Source: Sorangium cellulosum So0157-2
GTDB lineage: Bacteria; Myxococcota_A; Polyangia; Polyangiales; Polyangiaceae
NCBI RefSeq assembly: GCF_000418325.1
Contig: NC_021658.1
Coordinates: 496,001 to 560,000, forward strand
Length of the DNA stretch: 64,000 nucleotides
Reading direction: 5' to 3'
In this document: positions 35,370 to 44,971 of the stretch, one piece after another
Layout: each line of letters begins with the position of its first letter
Numbering within the stretch: position 1 is the first letter of the stretch
Translations under genes and position numbers: made by a program
The notes under the pieces: model-generated
The model's database searches: none
The model's input: the letters and a program-made list of their open reading frames with translations, nothing else
Told to the model about the DNA's origin: nothing

Positions 35370-37091
35370 GTGCCGACGCTCATCCACAATCCCGGCGGTC
35401 CTGAGGAGCAGGTCTTCTTCATCGGAGGCGCCTCCGTCACCATCGGCCGCGCCGAGGATCAGGCGATCTGCATCCCGCACAGGAGCCTGTCGCGCAGCCA
35501 GGCGCGGATCGAGCTGTCCGAGGGCAAGTTCTTCATCGTCGATCTGCAGAGCAAGAACGGTACGTTCGTGAACGGCGCGCGGATCCAGCGCAGAGAGATC
35601 CGGAGCGGCGACACCATCACGCTGGGCGATCTGGACCTCTTGTTCACGGTAGACGCCGGCGCGTCGACGGAGTCGTCGCTCCGGCCGCAGGCGATCCGGC
35701 CCCTGACGCACACCTCGATCAGCAAGCTCGTGGAGGACACCGAGCCCGGCCGCGCCGGGCGGCCGAGCGCGGAGGCTCGGCTACAGATCCTGATCGAGAT
35801 CGCCAAGCTGCTCCCGGTCTCCGACGACATCGACACCCTGCTCCACAAGGTCCTCGATCTCATCGTTCAGATCCTCGACGTGGACCGCGGGGTCATCCTG
35901 CTCGTCAACGAGGCGACGGGGCAGCTCGAGCGGCGCGCGGTGAGGACGTCGCGGCCCTCGCCGGACGACGAGCCGATCTTCAGCCAGAACATCGTCGACT
36001 ACGTGCTGCGCAACAGCGTGGCGGCGCTGTTCGCCGACGCCGTGCTCGACCCGCGCCTCGGCGCGGCGCGCTCCGTGGTCGCCCAGTCGATCCGAGCCTC
36101 GATGTGCGTCCCGCTGAAACCCAAGGACGACATCATCGGCGTGCTTTACGTCGACAACCTCAGCGCGGCGCACGTCTTCACCGAGCCGGATCTGGACTTC
36201 CTCGTCGCGTTCGCGAGCCAGGCCGCCGTCGCCGTGAAGAACGCGTCGCTGTACCGGCGCCTCGAGCGCGAGACGGTGGAGCGCATGCAGCTCGTGCTGG
36301 ACGCGAAGCTCGCGTCGCTCAGCGGGGTGGTCGTGGGGATCGCCCACGAGATCCGCAATCCGCTGAATTTCATGAACAATTTCGCCGACATCGCGGCCGA
36401 GCTGGCCCAGGATTTGGCCGAGGGCCTGCGCGCGCAGGAGGCGCGGCTCGATCCTGGGGGGCGCGCGCGGATCGAGGAGAGCCTGGCCCAGCTGCGCGAC
36501 AGCATGGCCCGGGTCACCGAGCACGGCCGGCGCGCGGACGCGATCATCCGGCGGATGCTCCAGCACGCCCGGCGTCCGTCGGGCGAACGCGCGCTGGCCG
36601 ATCTGAACGCGGTGGTGGACGAGAGCGTGCGGCTCGCGCTCGCCGGGGCGCAGGGCGGCGACCTCGACGTGCGCGTCGTCGCGGCCTACGATCCGGGGCT
36701 CGCGCCGGTGGAGATGGCGACGCTCGACATGGGGCGGGTGTTCCTCAACGTCGTCGACAACGCGCTCTATGCGATGCGGCAGAAGAAGCGCGAGCGCGGG
36801 GCTGGCTATGCGCCGGAGCTCCGCGTCCGCACCGCGGATCGGGGCGATCGCGTCGAGGTGCGCATCCGGGACAACGGGATGGGGATACCCAAGAACGTCG
36901 AAGCACAGATGTTCGAGCCGTTCTTCACGACGAAGGCGCCCGGAGATGGAACGGGGCTGGGGCTGTCGTTGAGCCGCGAAATCGTGGCGCAGGGGCACCA
37001 GGGGACGATGCGGGTGGACAGCGAGGAGGGGGAGTACACGGAGTTCGAGATCACGCTGCCGAAGGCGGCCGGCGCGCCGCCTCGGAGCTGA
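35370..37091 (+). CDS. FHA-GAF sensor histidine kinase
   Basis: 573-residue soluble kinase. The N-terminal FHA domain (about 1-90) shows TIGRAEDQAICIP, SLSRSQARIEL and DLQSKNGTFVNG. A GAF domain spans about 125-300 (LDVDRGVILLV, then GVLYVDN). The phosphoacceptor is His326 in GIAHEIRNPLNF, followed by an ATPase domain with NALYAM, DNGMGIP, FFTTK and GTGLGLSLS. The GTG at 35370, eight bases after the preceding stop, is taken as start because PTLIHNPGG begins the FHA fold there. The FHA domain makes phosphorylation-dependent docking to the upstream kinase plausible. No receiver protein follows, though the upstream fusion carries one. Confidence 0.9.
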   Translation: MPTLIHNPGGPEEQVFFIGGASVTIGRAEDQAICIPHRSLSRSQARIELSEGKFFIVDLQSKNGTFVNGARIQRREIRSGDTITLGDLDLLFTVDAGASTESSLRPQAIRPLTHTSISKLVEDTEPGRAGRPSAEARLQILIEIAKLLPVSDDIDTLLHKVLDLIVQILDVDRGVILLVNEATGQLERRAVRTSRPSPDDEPIFSQNIVDYVLRNSVAALFADAVLDPRLGAARSVVAQSIRASMCVPLKPKDDIIGVLYVDNLSAAHVFTEPDLDFLVAFASQAAVAVKNASLYRRLERETVERMQLVLDAKLASLSGVVVGIAHEIRNPLNFMNNFADIAAELAQDLAEGLRAQEARLDPGGRARIEESLAQLRDSMARVTEHGRRADAIIRRMLQHARRPSGERALADLNAVVDESVRLALAGAQGGDLDVRVVAAYDPGLAPVEMATLDMGRVFLNVVDNALYAMRQKKRERGAGYAPELRVRTADRGDRVEVRIRDNGMGIPKNVEAQMFEPFFTTKAPGDGTGLGLSLSREIVAQGHQGTMRVDSEEGEYTEFEITLPKAAGAPPRS

Positions 37092-37333
37092 CGTAGACCT
37101 CTTCTCGCACGACACACGCAGCCGGCGGGCGCCACCACCACCGGCGCCGACGCTGGCCGAGCGGACACGTGGACGGAGCGCTCCCGCCGCAGCGTGCCCC
37201 GGAGCCGCCGCCGAGGAGCAGCCGGTCGGGAGGGGGCTCGCGTCCCGCCCGGACGCGCTGCGTCCGCGGGGGACGCCAGCCAGGTCGTTCCGCCTGGACC
37301 CGCCCCCGTTATCCTGCTTACCTGCTGCCTACC

Positions 37334-39091
37334 GTGACCGTGTCCCTTGACGAGATCTTCACCGCGCTCGTCCCCCGCCTCGTGTCGGCCACGTACTTCG
37401 AGGAAGCTGCCACGGCGGTCCTCCAGGCCATGTTCGCCTGCGTCGAGGAGGCGCTCGCCGACAGCCCGCCCGCCGGCCGCGCTCGGGTCTTGCGCGGCGT
37501 CGTCCACCTCCGCCCCGAGGGCAGCTACCAGCGCCTCTTCGGCATCGACCGCGCGAGCGGCGCGCGCATCGAGGGCACCGGCTATCTCACCTCCGGCAGC
37601 GTCTGGAGCTGGATCGAGCAGCACCGCTGTTCGGTCTCGATCGACGTCCAGCGCGCCTCGATCCGCTCCTGGATGCGCGACGGGGCGATCGAGCTCCGCG
37701 ACCCGTCGGAGGCGGCCGGCATGCCCGGCGACGCCACGCGCAAGCGCATGCTCGATCGCGACGCGACCCACGTGCACGTCGTCCCGCTGCGCGCGCCCGG
37801 CGGCAGCGTCGACGGCATGATCACCCTCGAGGCGAGCTGCAGGGGGACCGCCGGGCGGGAGCTCCCCTGGGCGGAGTGCTACGAGGGGCTGGAGATCCTC
37901 GCCAGCATCGCCGGGGCGTTCATCGCCGCCCGCGCGCTGCCGCTCCGCTCGGACGAGCCGGCGAGCCCGGACGAGTTCCTGCCGGTCGTCGGTCAGAGCA
38001 CCGCGCACCTCGTCGAGCTGCTCCGCGCCTTCGCCCCGCGCGACGACACCATCCTCATCACCGGCCCGACCGGCGCCGGCAAATCCAGGCTCGCGCGCTG
38101 GTGCCACGAGCACTCGCAGCGACGGGGCCAGCCCTTCGAGTCGCTGGACCTCCTCGGCGTGCCCGAGGACCTGCAGATGGCCGAGCTGTTCGGCTGGAAG
38201 CGCGGCGCCTTCACCGGCGCGGTCAAGGACAACCCGGGCGCGGTCGCCCGCGCCGCGAAGGGCACGCTCTTCCTCGACGAGATCGACAAGCTCTCGCTCA
38301 AGGCCCAGGCGGGCCTCCTGCGCTTCATCGAGGAGCGCGCCTACCGGATGCTGGGCGACGACGGGGCGGGGGAGCGCCGCGCCGACGCGCGCCTCCTCGT
38401 CGGCACCAACGCCGATCTGCGCGCCGCCGTGCGCGCCGGCCGCTTCCGCGAGGACCTGTATTACCGCATCAACGTCCTGCCGGTGCGGCTGCTCCCGCTC
38501 GCCGAGCGCCTCGACGAGCTCCCGCGCTGGGCCGAGTACATGCTGAACCGGCGCCATCAGGAGGCCGACGGCGAGGGCGCGGCGCGCTTCGAGCCCGAGG
38601 CGATGAAGCTCCTCGTGTCCGCGCCGTGGCCGGGCAACCTGCGGCAGCTCGACAACATCGTCCGGCGTGCCTACGCGCTCCAGCTCGCGGGGCAGAGCGG
38701 CCTGGGGGGCGATCTCGTGATCCAGCGGCGCCACGTCGAGCGCGCGCTCACCTTCGACGGCGACGCCGAGCCGAGCGCGCTCTCCAAGCTGCTCTGGCGG
38801 GCGGCGCTCAGCTTCGTGAGCGAGGCCGAGCGGCGCCGGGGCGGCGGCGCCCCGCTCCCGCTCGAGCTGACCGACGCCTTCCGGGGCATGGTCCTGGGCG
38901 CGGCGGTGCAGCGGACGGGCAACCGCGACGACGCCTTCACGCTGCTCGGCCAGGAGCCGCTGCTCAAGAACCGCAACCACCACCGGGCGCTGCGCCGCGA
39001 GCTCTCGCGGGTGCGCGAGGTCCTGGACCTGCTCGGGGGCGAGATCGATCCGGATCTCCTGGCGGTGCTCGACGCCGACAGGGAGCCCTGA
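37334..39091 (+). CDS. Sigma-54-dependent activator with N-terminal sensory domain
   Basis: 585 residues. Residues ~1-210 look like a GAF-type sensory region (YQRLFGIDRASG, HVVPLRAPGGSVDGMITLEA). The AAA+ domain has Walker A GPTGAGKSRLA at about 243, a GAFTGA sigma54-contact loop near 290, Walker B GTLFLDEIDKL, and SAPWPGNLRQLDNIV. The C-terminus (GAAVQRTGNRDDAFTLLG) may hold a variant HTH but lacks a clear Fis signature. The start is uncertain: GTG at 37334 or 37340 begins the conserved-looking part, while an ATG at 37169 adds Arg/Pro-rich residues. It stands 51 bases before the kinase-cyclase gene of the RiPP region, so it may activate that region; no -24/-12 promoter was recognised. Confidence 0.85.
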   Translation: MTVSLDEIFTALVPRLVSATYFEEAATAVLQAMFACVEEALADSPPAGRARVLRGVVHLRPEGSYQRLFGIDRASGARIEGTGYLTSGSVWSWIEQHRCSVSIDVQRASIRSWMRDGAIELRDPSEAAGMPGDATRKRMLDRDATHVHVVPLRAPGGSVDGMITLEASCRGTAGRELPWAECYEGLEILASIAGAFIAARALPLRSDEPASPDEFLPVVGQSTAHLVELLRAFAPRDDTILITGPTGAGKSRLARWCHEHSQRRGQPFESLDLLGVPEDLQMAELFGWKRGAFTGAVKDNPGAVARAAKGTLFLDEIDKLSLKAQAGLLRFIEERAYRMLGDDGAGERRADARLLVGTNADLRAAVRAGRFREDLYYRINVLPVRLLPLAERLDELPRWAEYMLNRRHQEADGEGAARFEPEAMKLLVSAPWPGNLRQLDNIVRRAYALQLAGQSGLGGDLVIQRRHVERALTFDGDAEPSALSKLLWRAALSFVSEAERRRGGGAPLPLELTDAFRGMVLGAAVQRTGNRDDAFTLLGQEPLLKNRNHHRALRRELSRVREVLDLLGGEIDPDLLAVLDADREP

Positions 39092-39142
39092 CGGAGAGGT
39101 GCCGGCGCGCTCCGAGCGCCCCCGGCGACCAGGAGCTCGAGC

Positions 39143-42100
39143 ATGCAGCGCCACGTCGCAAACGATGCCGCCCTCGCGCCGGGCACCACGTTCGCGGGGC
39201 GCTACGAGGTCCTGACCAAGCTCGGCGAGGGCGGCTTCGGCGTTGTGCACAAGGCCCGCCAGCTCACCACCGGGCAGCCGATCGCCTTGAAGATCCTGCG
39301 CCTCGCCGAGCGGGGCGGCGCCGCGCAGGCCGACAGGCGGGCCGCGCGCTTCCTGCGCGAGACGCGGCTCTGCGCCCAGCTCCACCACCCGAACATCGTC
39401 CAGCTCGTCGATGCGGGGCAGCTCGAGGACGGCACCCTCTACACCGCGTTCGCCTTCGCGCCCGGCGACGACCTCGCCGCGCTGCTCGAGCGAGAGGGCG
39501 CGCTGGCGCCCGCCGAGGCGCGGCACCTGATGCTCCAGGTGCTCGACGCCCTCGCGTGCGCCCACGCGGCGGGCGTGGTCCACCGCGACCTCAAGCCCAG
39601 CAACATCATGGTGATCCCCACGGGCGCCCGCCGCAACGCGCTGGTGCTCGACTTCGGGATCGGCGCCGCGCTCGACGACGGGCGATCCACGCGCCTGACC
39701 GGCAGCCACGACGCGCTGGGCACGCCGGGGTACGGGGCGCCGGAGCAGTGGCGCGGCGCCGAGCCTTCGCCGCGCGCGGATCTGTTCTCGTGGGGCCTGG
39801 TGCTCCTCGAGTGCCTGACGGGCGCGCCGGTCTACGGCGGCACCGAGGCCGAGATCTTCTATCGGCTGCTCGGCCCCGAGCCCGTCCCGCTCCCCGCCAC
39901 GCTCGAGCGCCACCCCCTCGGCGACCTGCTCGCCCGCGCGCTCCGCAAGGACGAGGGCGCGCGCGACGTCACCGCCCGCGGGCTCTTCGAGGCGCTCGAG
40001 GCTTGCAGCCTGCGCGGCCTGTCGCGCGAGGCGATGCTCGGCGCCGGCGGCGCCGCGTCCCGCGCGGACACGCGGTCGCTCGCCTCGGCCGCGACGGTCG
40101 CCACGTCGCCCGACCGACGGAGGGCGCCCGCGCTCGACGGCGAGCGCCGGCAGCTGACGGCGCTCTGCTGTCACCTGAGGGCCCGCGCGGCCGCCGGGCA
40201 GGCCGCCGACGCCGAGGCGCTGGACGACCCGCTGCGCGCGGCGCTCGCCCGCTGCGCGGACATCGGGCGCCGGCACGGGGGGTACGTGGCCGCGGCGCTC
40301 GGCGACGATCTGCTCGTCTACTTCGGCTACCCCAGCGCGGCGGAGGACGACGCCAAGCGCGCTGCCCGCGCGGCGCTGGCGATGGCGAGCGCCGTGCCTA
40401 CCGAGCAGACCGAGGACCCGACGAGCGCCGCGTGGGGCGTCCGGATCGCGGCGAGCGTCGGCCTCCACACCGGCCTGGTCGTCGACGGGAGCCTGGGGGA
40501 CCTCGACGGCGCGTGCCTCGTCACCGGCGCCACGCCGCGGCTCGCCGCGCGGCTCGCCGCGCTGGCGCCGCCGGGCGCCGTGACGGTCAGCGCCGCGTCG
40601 CAAGCGCTGCTGCGCGCCTCCTTCGACCTCGAGAGCGAGGGGATCCGCTCCCTGGAGGGGATCGCGGCGCCGGTGGAGACCTTCGCCCTCCGGCAGGAGC
40701 ACGGCGACGCGGCGAGGTGGCCGACCCCCGACGGATCGAGGGCGCCGCTCTGCGGCCGAGATCAAGAGCTCGGGCTCCTCGTGGAGCGGTGGCGCCGCGC
40801 GTGCGAGGGGGCGGGCCAGTCGAGCCTCATCACCGGCGAGCCAGGGATCGGCAAGAGCTGCCTGGCGCGCGCGCTGCGCCATCGGGTCGCGCGCGACGAC
40901 CACACCTTCCTGGAGGCGCGATGCGCGCCCGACACGCAGAACAGCCCCCTTCGCCCGGTGATCGAGCTCCTCGAGCGCGCGCTCGGGCTCGACCAGGAGC
41001 CCGACGCGGGCAGCAAGATCGCGCGGCTCGAGGGGGAGCTCACCGGCCACGGCCTTGCGCTCGCCGAGTCGATGCCGCTCTTCGTGCCGCTCTTCTCCCT
41101 GCCCCTCGGCGCGCCGTACGCGCCGCTCGACGTCTCGGCGCAGCGGCAGAAGGCGCTGACGCTCAAGGCGATCGCGTCGCTGCTCCTCGCGATGGCCGAC
41201 GAGCGGCCGGTCCTCCTGTTGGCCGAAGACTTGCACTGGGCCGACCCCACCACGATGGAGTTTCTCGCGCAGCTCGTTCGCGAGGCGCCCGCGGTCCCGC
41301 TGTGCGCCGTCATGACGGCGCGCCCCGAGTTCTCGCCGTCGTTCTCGACGGCCGACGTGCTGCTGCTCCCGCTGAGCCGCCTGGAGCGCCCGCAGATGGA
41401 GGAGATGCTCGCCGGGCTGGTGGGCGACAAGGCGCTGCCTCCCGCCGTGATCGAGCAGGTGACGGACCGCGCGGACGGGGTGCCGCTCTTCGCGGAGGAG
41501 CTGCTCCGGATGATGCTCGACGCGCTGCTCCTGGTGGAGCGGGACGATCGCTACGAGCTCACCCGGCCGCTCTCGGGCGCGGCGATCCCGGGGACGCTGC
41601 GGGCGCTGCTCACGGCGCGCCTGGATCGGCTCGCGCGCGCCAAGCAGACGGCCCAGCTCGCGGCGGCGCTGGGCCGGGAGTTCAGCCTGCAGGTGCTCTC
41701 GGCCGCGAGCCCGCTCGGCCCGGAGGCGGTGGCGGAGGACCTGGAGCGCCTGATGAGCGCGGGGCTCGCGCTGCGCCGGCGGCGGGGCAAGGAGGCGGTG
41801 GGGATGTTCAAGCACGCGCTGGTGCGGGACGCGGCGTACGAGTCGCTGTCGACCGGCGCGCGGCAGCGGGTCCACGCGCGCATCGCGAAGACGCTGGAGG
41901 AGGGGTTCCCGGACGTGGTCCGGACGCGGCCGGATCTGCTCGCGCACCATCACGCGGCGGCGGAGCAGAAGCGGGAGGCCGTGGGCTACGCGCAGAACGC
42001 GGCGCAGGCGGCGCTGGCCCGGTCGGCGTACGTGGAGGCGATCACCGGGGCCAAGCAGGCCATCGAGTGGTTGCCGGCCATCGCGCAGGAGCACGAGCGA

Positions 42101-43255
42101 GCCGAGATGGAGCTCGGGCTGAACGGTATCATCATGCCGGCGCTGATCACGACCAAGGGCTGGTCGGCGCCCGAGGTCAAGAGCATTTACGAGCGAGCCA
42201 TCGAGCTCGCCACGCAGACCGGCGAGCGGGAGCGGGGGAGCCAGGCGCTGCACGGCATGGCCATGTTCACGCTGTTCCGCGGCGATCTCACGGCGGCCCG
42301 GGACATCGCGACCCAGTGCGCGAAGCTGGCGGAGGACATGAATGACGTCGTCGCCCTGACGCAGGCGTCGCTCATCCTGGCGAACGTGACCACGTGGCTG
42401 GGGGACCACACCGAGGGCGAGCCTCACCACCGGCGTGTCATCGAGCTCTACCAGCCGGCCGAGCTGCCCGTCTACATGGCGCGTTATGGCTGGAATCCGA
42501 GCATCGTCGTGCGCGTGACCCACGCCATGAGCGCGTGTATCTGCGGCGATCCGGACGGCGCGGTGCGGATCTACGAGGACGCGATCGCCGCGGCGGAAGC
42601 GACGGAGCACCCCTTCACCATCGCCATCGCCTATCAGATCGGCGCGTGGATCCACCACCTCAGGCGCGAGGTGGCCGACACGCAAAGGTACGCCGACGCG
42701 CTGGGGAAGGTCGCCGCCGACCATGGATTCCCCGCGTTCATGGTGCTCGCCGACGCGCTGGGGGGTTGGGCCATGGTCCATTCGGGACAGGCGGAGCAGG
42801 GACTCGAGCGCGTCCGAGGCGCCATCGCGCGCTGGCGGCGAATGGGCTCGGGCATGGTCACCACCTTCTACGCCACGCATCTCGCCGACGCCTGCCTGGC
42901 CGCCGGCGCCGTCGAGGGCGCCCGCGAGGCGCTCGGCGAGGCGCTCGGCGAGACGTTCACGACACAGGAGCGCTGCTACCATCCGGAGCTCTACCGGCTG
43001 CTCGGGGAGGTGTGGCGGGCCAGAGGAGACCCAGGGCAGGCGGCGGCCGCGTTCGCGAGAGCGAGGGACATGGCCGAGGCGCAGAGGGCCCGGCTCTTCG
43101 CGCTGCGCGCGCAGGTGGCGCTCGTTCGCCTGCGCAGGGCCGAGGGGCGCGTGGAGCTCGACGACATCGAGCGGCTCCGGCGGCTCCGGTCGGGCATCCC
43201 CGACATTCCGGACGCTCGCGAGGCCGACTCGCTGCTGTTTGCGGGCGCCGGATAG
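39143..43255 (+). CDS. TOMM-system-type kinase/cyclase/ATPase/TPR fusion protein
   Basis: 1370 residues. Residues 15-285 are a Ser/Thr kinase (GEGGFGVVHKA, IALKIL, VVHRDLKPSN, LDFGIG, GTPGYGAPEQ). About 330-515 resemble a class III cyclase (ALGDDLLVYFGYP, GLHTGLVV), but the first metal-site Asp is missing: LTALCCHLRA where FCDLVGST is normal. About 535-830 form an AAA/STAND ATPase (GEPGIGKSCLA at 566, LLAEDLHWADP). The rest is helical and TPR-like. This order matches proteins known as TOMM system kinase/cyclase fusions, which occur beside thiazole/oxazole-modified peptide clusters. Such a cluster follows immediately. It probably couples a signal to production or action of that product. A ribosome-binding AGGAG precedes the ATG. 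Confidence 0.9.
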   Translation: MQRHVANDAALAPGTTFAGRYEVLTKLGEGGFGVVHKARQLTTGQPIALKILRLAERGGAAQADRRAARFLRETRLCAQLHHPNIVQLVDAGQLEDGTLYTAFAFAPGDDLAALLEREGALAPAEARHLMLQVLDALACAHAAGVVHRDLKPSNIMVIPTGARRNALVLDFGIGAALDDGRSTRLTGSHDALGTPGYGAPEQWRGAEPSPRADLFSWGLVLLECLTGAPVYGGTEAEIFYRLLGPEPVPLPATLERHPLGDLLARALRKDEGARDVTARGLFEALEACSLRGLSREAMLGAGGAASRADTRSLASAATVATSPDRRRAPALDGERRQLTALCCHLRARAAAGQAADAEALDDPLRAALARCADIGRRHGGYVAAALGDDLLVYFGYPSAAEDDAKRAARAALAMASAVPTEQTEDPTSAAWGVRIAASVGLHTGLVVDGSLGDLDGACLVTGATPRLAARLAALAPPGAVTVSAASQALLRASFDLESEGIRSLEGIAAPVETFALRQEHGDAARWPTPDGSRAPLCGRDQELGLLVERWRRACEGAGQSSLITGEPGIGKSCLARALRHRVARDDHTFLEARCAPDTQNSPLRPVIELLERALGLDQEPDAGSKIARLEGELTGHGLALAESMPLFVPLFSLPLGAPYAPLDVSAQRQKALTLKAIASLLLAMADERPVLLLAEDLHWADPTTMEFLAQLVREAPAVPLCAVMTARPEFSPSFSTADVLLLPLSRLERPQMEEMLAGLVGDKALPPAVIEQVTDRADGVPLFAEELLRMMLDALLLVERDDRYELTRPLSGAAIPGTLRALLTARLDRLARAKQTAQLAAALGREFSLQVLSAASPLGPEAVAEDLERLMSAGLALRRRRGKEAVGMFKHALVRDAAYESLSTGARQRVHARIAKTLEEGFPDVVRTRPDLLAHHHAAAEQKREAVGYAQNAAQAALARSAYVEAITGAKQAIEWLPAIAQEHERAEMELGLNGIIMPALITTKGWSAPEVKSIYERAIELATQTGERERGSQALHGMAMFTLFRGDLTAARDIATQCAKLAEDMNDVVALTQASLILANVTTWLGDHTEGEPHHRRVIELYQPAELPVYMARYGWNPSIVVRVTHAMSACICGDPDGAVRIYEDAIAAAEATEHPFTIAIAYQIGAWIHHLRREVADTQRYADALGKVAADHGFPAFMVLADALGGWAMVHSGQAEQGLERVRGAIARWRRMGSGMVTTFYATHLADACLAAGAVEGAREALGEALGETFTTQERCYHPELYRLLGEVWRARGDPGQAAAAFARARDMAEAQRARLFALRAQVALVRLRRAEGRVELDDIERLRRLRSGIPDIPDAREADSLLFAGAG

Positions 43256-43323
43256 CCGAGCACGGGCGAGGGCTCGGGGGGATCGACGACAGGACCGCAA
43301 CCGACGTGACAAAGGAGGATACG

Positions 43324-43701
43324 ATGAAGGATGAGAATGCAGCCAACGCGATGGACGAGAGTACGAAGGCCGATAAAGATGCGCCGGACGACCAATGCTG
43401 GGGTTTTACGATGGTCCTGGCTGTGCCGAACAAAGAGGGCACCGAGACCCTGTACTACGAGGTGTCATCGGACGCGTTGACGAAGAAGCGCAACCGCAGG
43501 GCGGCAGATTCAGTGCAAGCGTGGTGCAAGGAGCTGGTGGATGTGGGCGCGCAGATAGGACACGTAGCGGACGAGCCGGACGCCCAGCAACTGGTAGACA
43601 GGGACGCGCAGGTGGGACGCGAGAAAGCACCGAAAGTACCGGCGAGCTCGGACTTCTGCGGCACCTACTTGGTCAACCTGACCAGCTTCAGGCGCCGGTA
43701 G
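43324..43701 (+). CDS. Small protein, candidate RiPP precursor
   Basis: 125 residues with an excellent ribosome-binding site (AAAGGAGG at 43312-43319). It has no similarity I recognise. The first ~22 residues are acidic and Asn/Asp/Lys-rich (MKDENAANAMDESTKADKDA), the middle is mixed (CWGFTMVLAVPNKEG, LYYEVSSDALTKK), and it ends ASSDFCGTYLVNLTSFRRR, rich in Ser, Cys and Thr that YcaO enzymes could modify. Position directly between the TOMM-type kinase and the first ycaO gene supports a precursor or cluster-specific partner. Third codon positions are less GC-biased than in neighbours. At 125 residues it is long for a precursor; a small structural or immunity role is the alternative. Confidence 0.75.
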   Translation: MKDENAANAMDESTKADKDAPDDQCWGFTMVLAVPNKEGTETLYYEVSSDALTKKRNRRAADSVQAWCKELVDVGAQIGHVADEPDAQQLVDRDAQVGREKAPKVPASSDFCGTYLVNLTSFRRR

Positions 43702-43747
43702 CTAAAGGCGCCTGAGCCCGCGCCCCTCGCCGCGAGACCCTGACGAC

Positions 43748-44971
43748 ATGACCCGGCCCTCCACGCACAAGACCTTTCTCCGAGGCACGCACCGCCTGGT
43801 CAGCCCGGCGGAGACCGTCGAGCGGGTGCTCCCGATGACGCGCGCCATGGGGATCACCCGGGTCGCCGACGTCACCGGGCTGGACGTCGTCGGGATCCCG
43901 GTGGTGATGGTGTGCCGACCCAACGCCCGATCCGTGTCGGTCTCGCAGGGAAAAGGGCTCGATATCGACGCCGCGCGCGCGTCCGGGCTGATGGAGGCCA
44001 TCGAGCAGTGGCACGCCGAGCACATCCTGCAGCCGCTCCACTTCTGCACCGCCGCGGAGCTCTCGGCGCGGCACCGCCTCGTCGACCTCGCCGGGCTGCC
44101 GCGGCTCTCGATCGGCTCCTTCCACCCTCATCAGAAGATGCTCTGGATCGAGGGCGAAGACGTCATGAGCGGCGGTCCGCTGTGGGTGCCGCTCGAGGTG
44201 GTCCACTCCGACTACACCGTGCCGCTGCCGCCCGGCAGCGGGTGCTTCTTGACCACGTCGACGGGGCTCGCCTCGGGCAACGACCGGCTCGAGGCCGTGC
44301 TCCACGGGCTCTACGAGGTCATCGAGCGCGACGCGGTGGCGCTGTGGCGCGCGGCCGGGCCGGCGCGCCGCGCGCGGACGCGCCTGGATCTCGACACCGT
44401 GGACGATCCGAGCTGCCGCGATGTGCTGGCGCGCTTCGATCGGGCCGAGCTCGCGGTGGGCGTGTGGGACGCGAGCAGCGATATAGGGCTGCCGGTCTTC
44501 GTGGCGGAGATCGTCGACCGCGTGCCTCACCCGGGCCGCGTCCTTTACGTGAGCGGCGGTCAGGGGTGCCACCGCTCCCGCGCCGTCGCCCTGGCGCGCG
44601 CCCTGACCGAGGCCGCCCAGAGCCGTCTGACCGCCATCGCGGGAGCGCGCGACGACGTCGACCGGGCCGCGTACGAGCTGTTTCGGTCGCCGCCGCGGAT
44701 CGCCGAGGCGCGCTCGGAGATCGAGCGGTTCGAGGGGCCGTGGCGCTCCTTCGGCGCCGCGAGCGACGGGTTCAGCGAGCGCTTCGACGAGGATCTCGCC
44801 GCGGTGCTCGCGGCGCTGCGCAGCGCGGGGCTCCGCCAGGTCGCGGTCGTGGATCTCACGCGGCCTGAGCTCGGGCTGCCCGTCGTCCGCGTCGTCGTGC
44901 CCGGGCTGGAGAGCATGTGGGACGCCCCTGGATACACGCCTGGACCGCGCGCGCAGGCGGTGTCGTCGTGA
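43748..44971 (+). CDS. YcaO-domain protein (TfuA-associated type)
   Basis: 407-residue stand-alone YcaO. The ATP-binding signature is clear: SVSQGKGLDIDAARASGLME, with Glu83 and Glu86 in LMEAIEQWHAE, then VLHGLYEVIERDAVALW and VAVVDLTRPELGLPVVRVVV near the end. YcaO enzymes activate peptide amides with ATP to make azolines, or thioamides when paired with TfuA. The next gene is tfuA and overlaps by four bases, so thioamidation is the leading hypothesis. The C-terminus (GYTPGPRAQAVSS) lacks the classical PxPxP tail of azoline-forming cyclodehydratases, which fits that view. The start is 46 bases after the candidate precursor gene. Confidence 0.92.
   Translation: MTRPSTHKTFLRGTHRLVSPAETVERVLPMTRAMGITRVADVTGLDVVGIPVVMVCRPNARSVSVSQGKGLDIDAARASGLMEAIEQWHAEHILQPLHFCTAAELSARHRLVDLAGLPRLSIGSFHPHQKMLWIEGEDVMSGGPLWVPLEVVHSDYTVPLPPGSGCFLTTSTGLASGNDRLEAVLHGLYEVIERDAVALWRAAGPARRARTRLDLDTVDDPSCRDVLARFDRAELAVGVWDASSDIGLPVFVAEIVDRVPHPGRVLYVSGGQGCHRSRAVALARALTEAAQSRLTAIAGARDDVDRAAYELFRSPPRIAEARSEIERFEGPWRSFGAASDGFSERFDEDLAAVLAALRSAGLRQVAVVDLTRPELGLPVVRVVVPGLESMWDAPGYTPGPRAQAVSS

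Noticed and set aside
36806..43312. A 2168-codon open frame on the minus strand opposite the kinase and sigma54 genes
   Set aside because: It is antisense to three well-supported genes and its translation is Arg/Ala/Gly-rich without domains. Long antisense frames are expected in DNA with this third-position GC bias.
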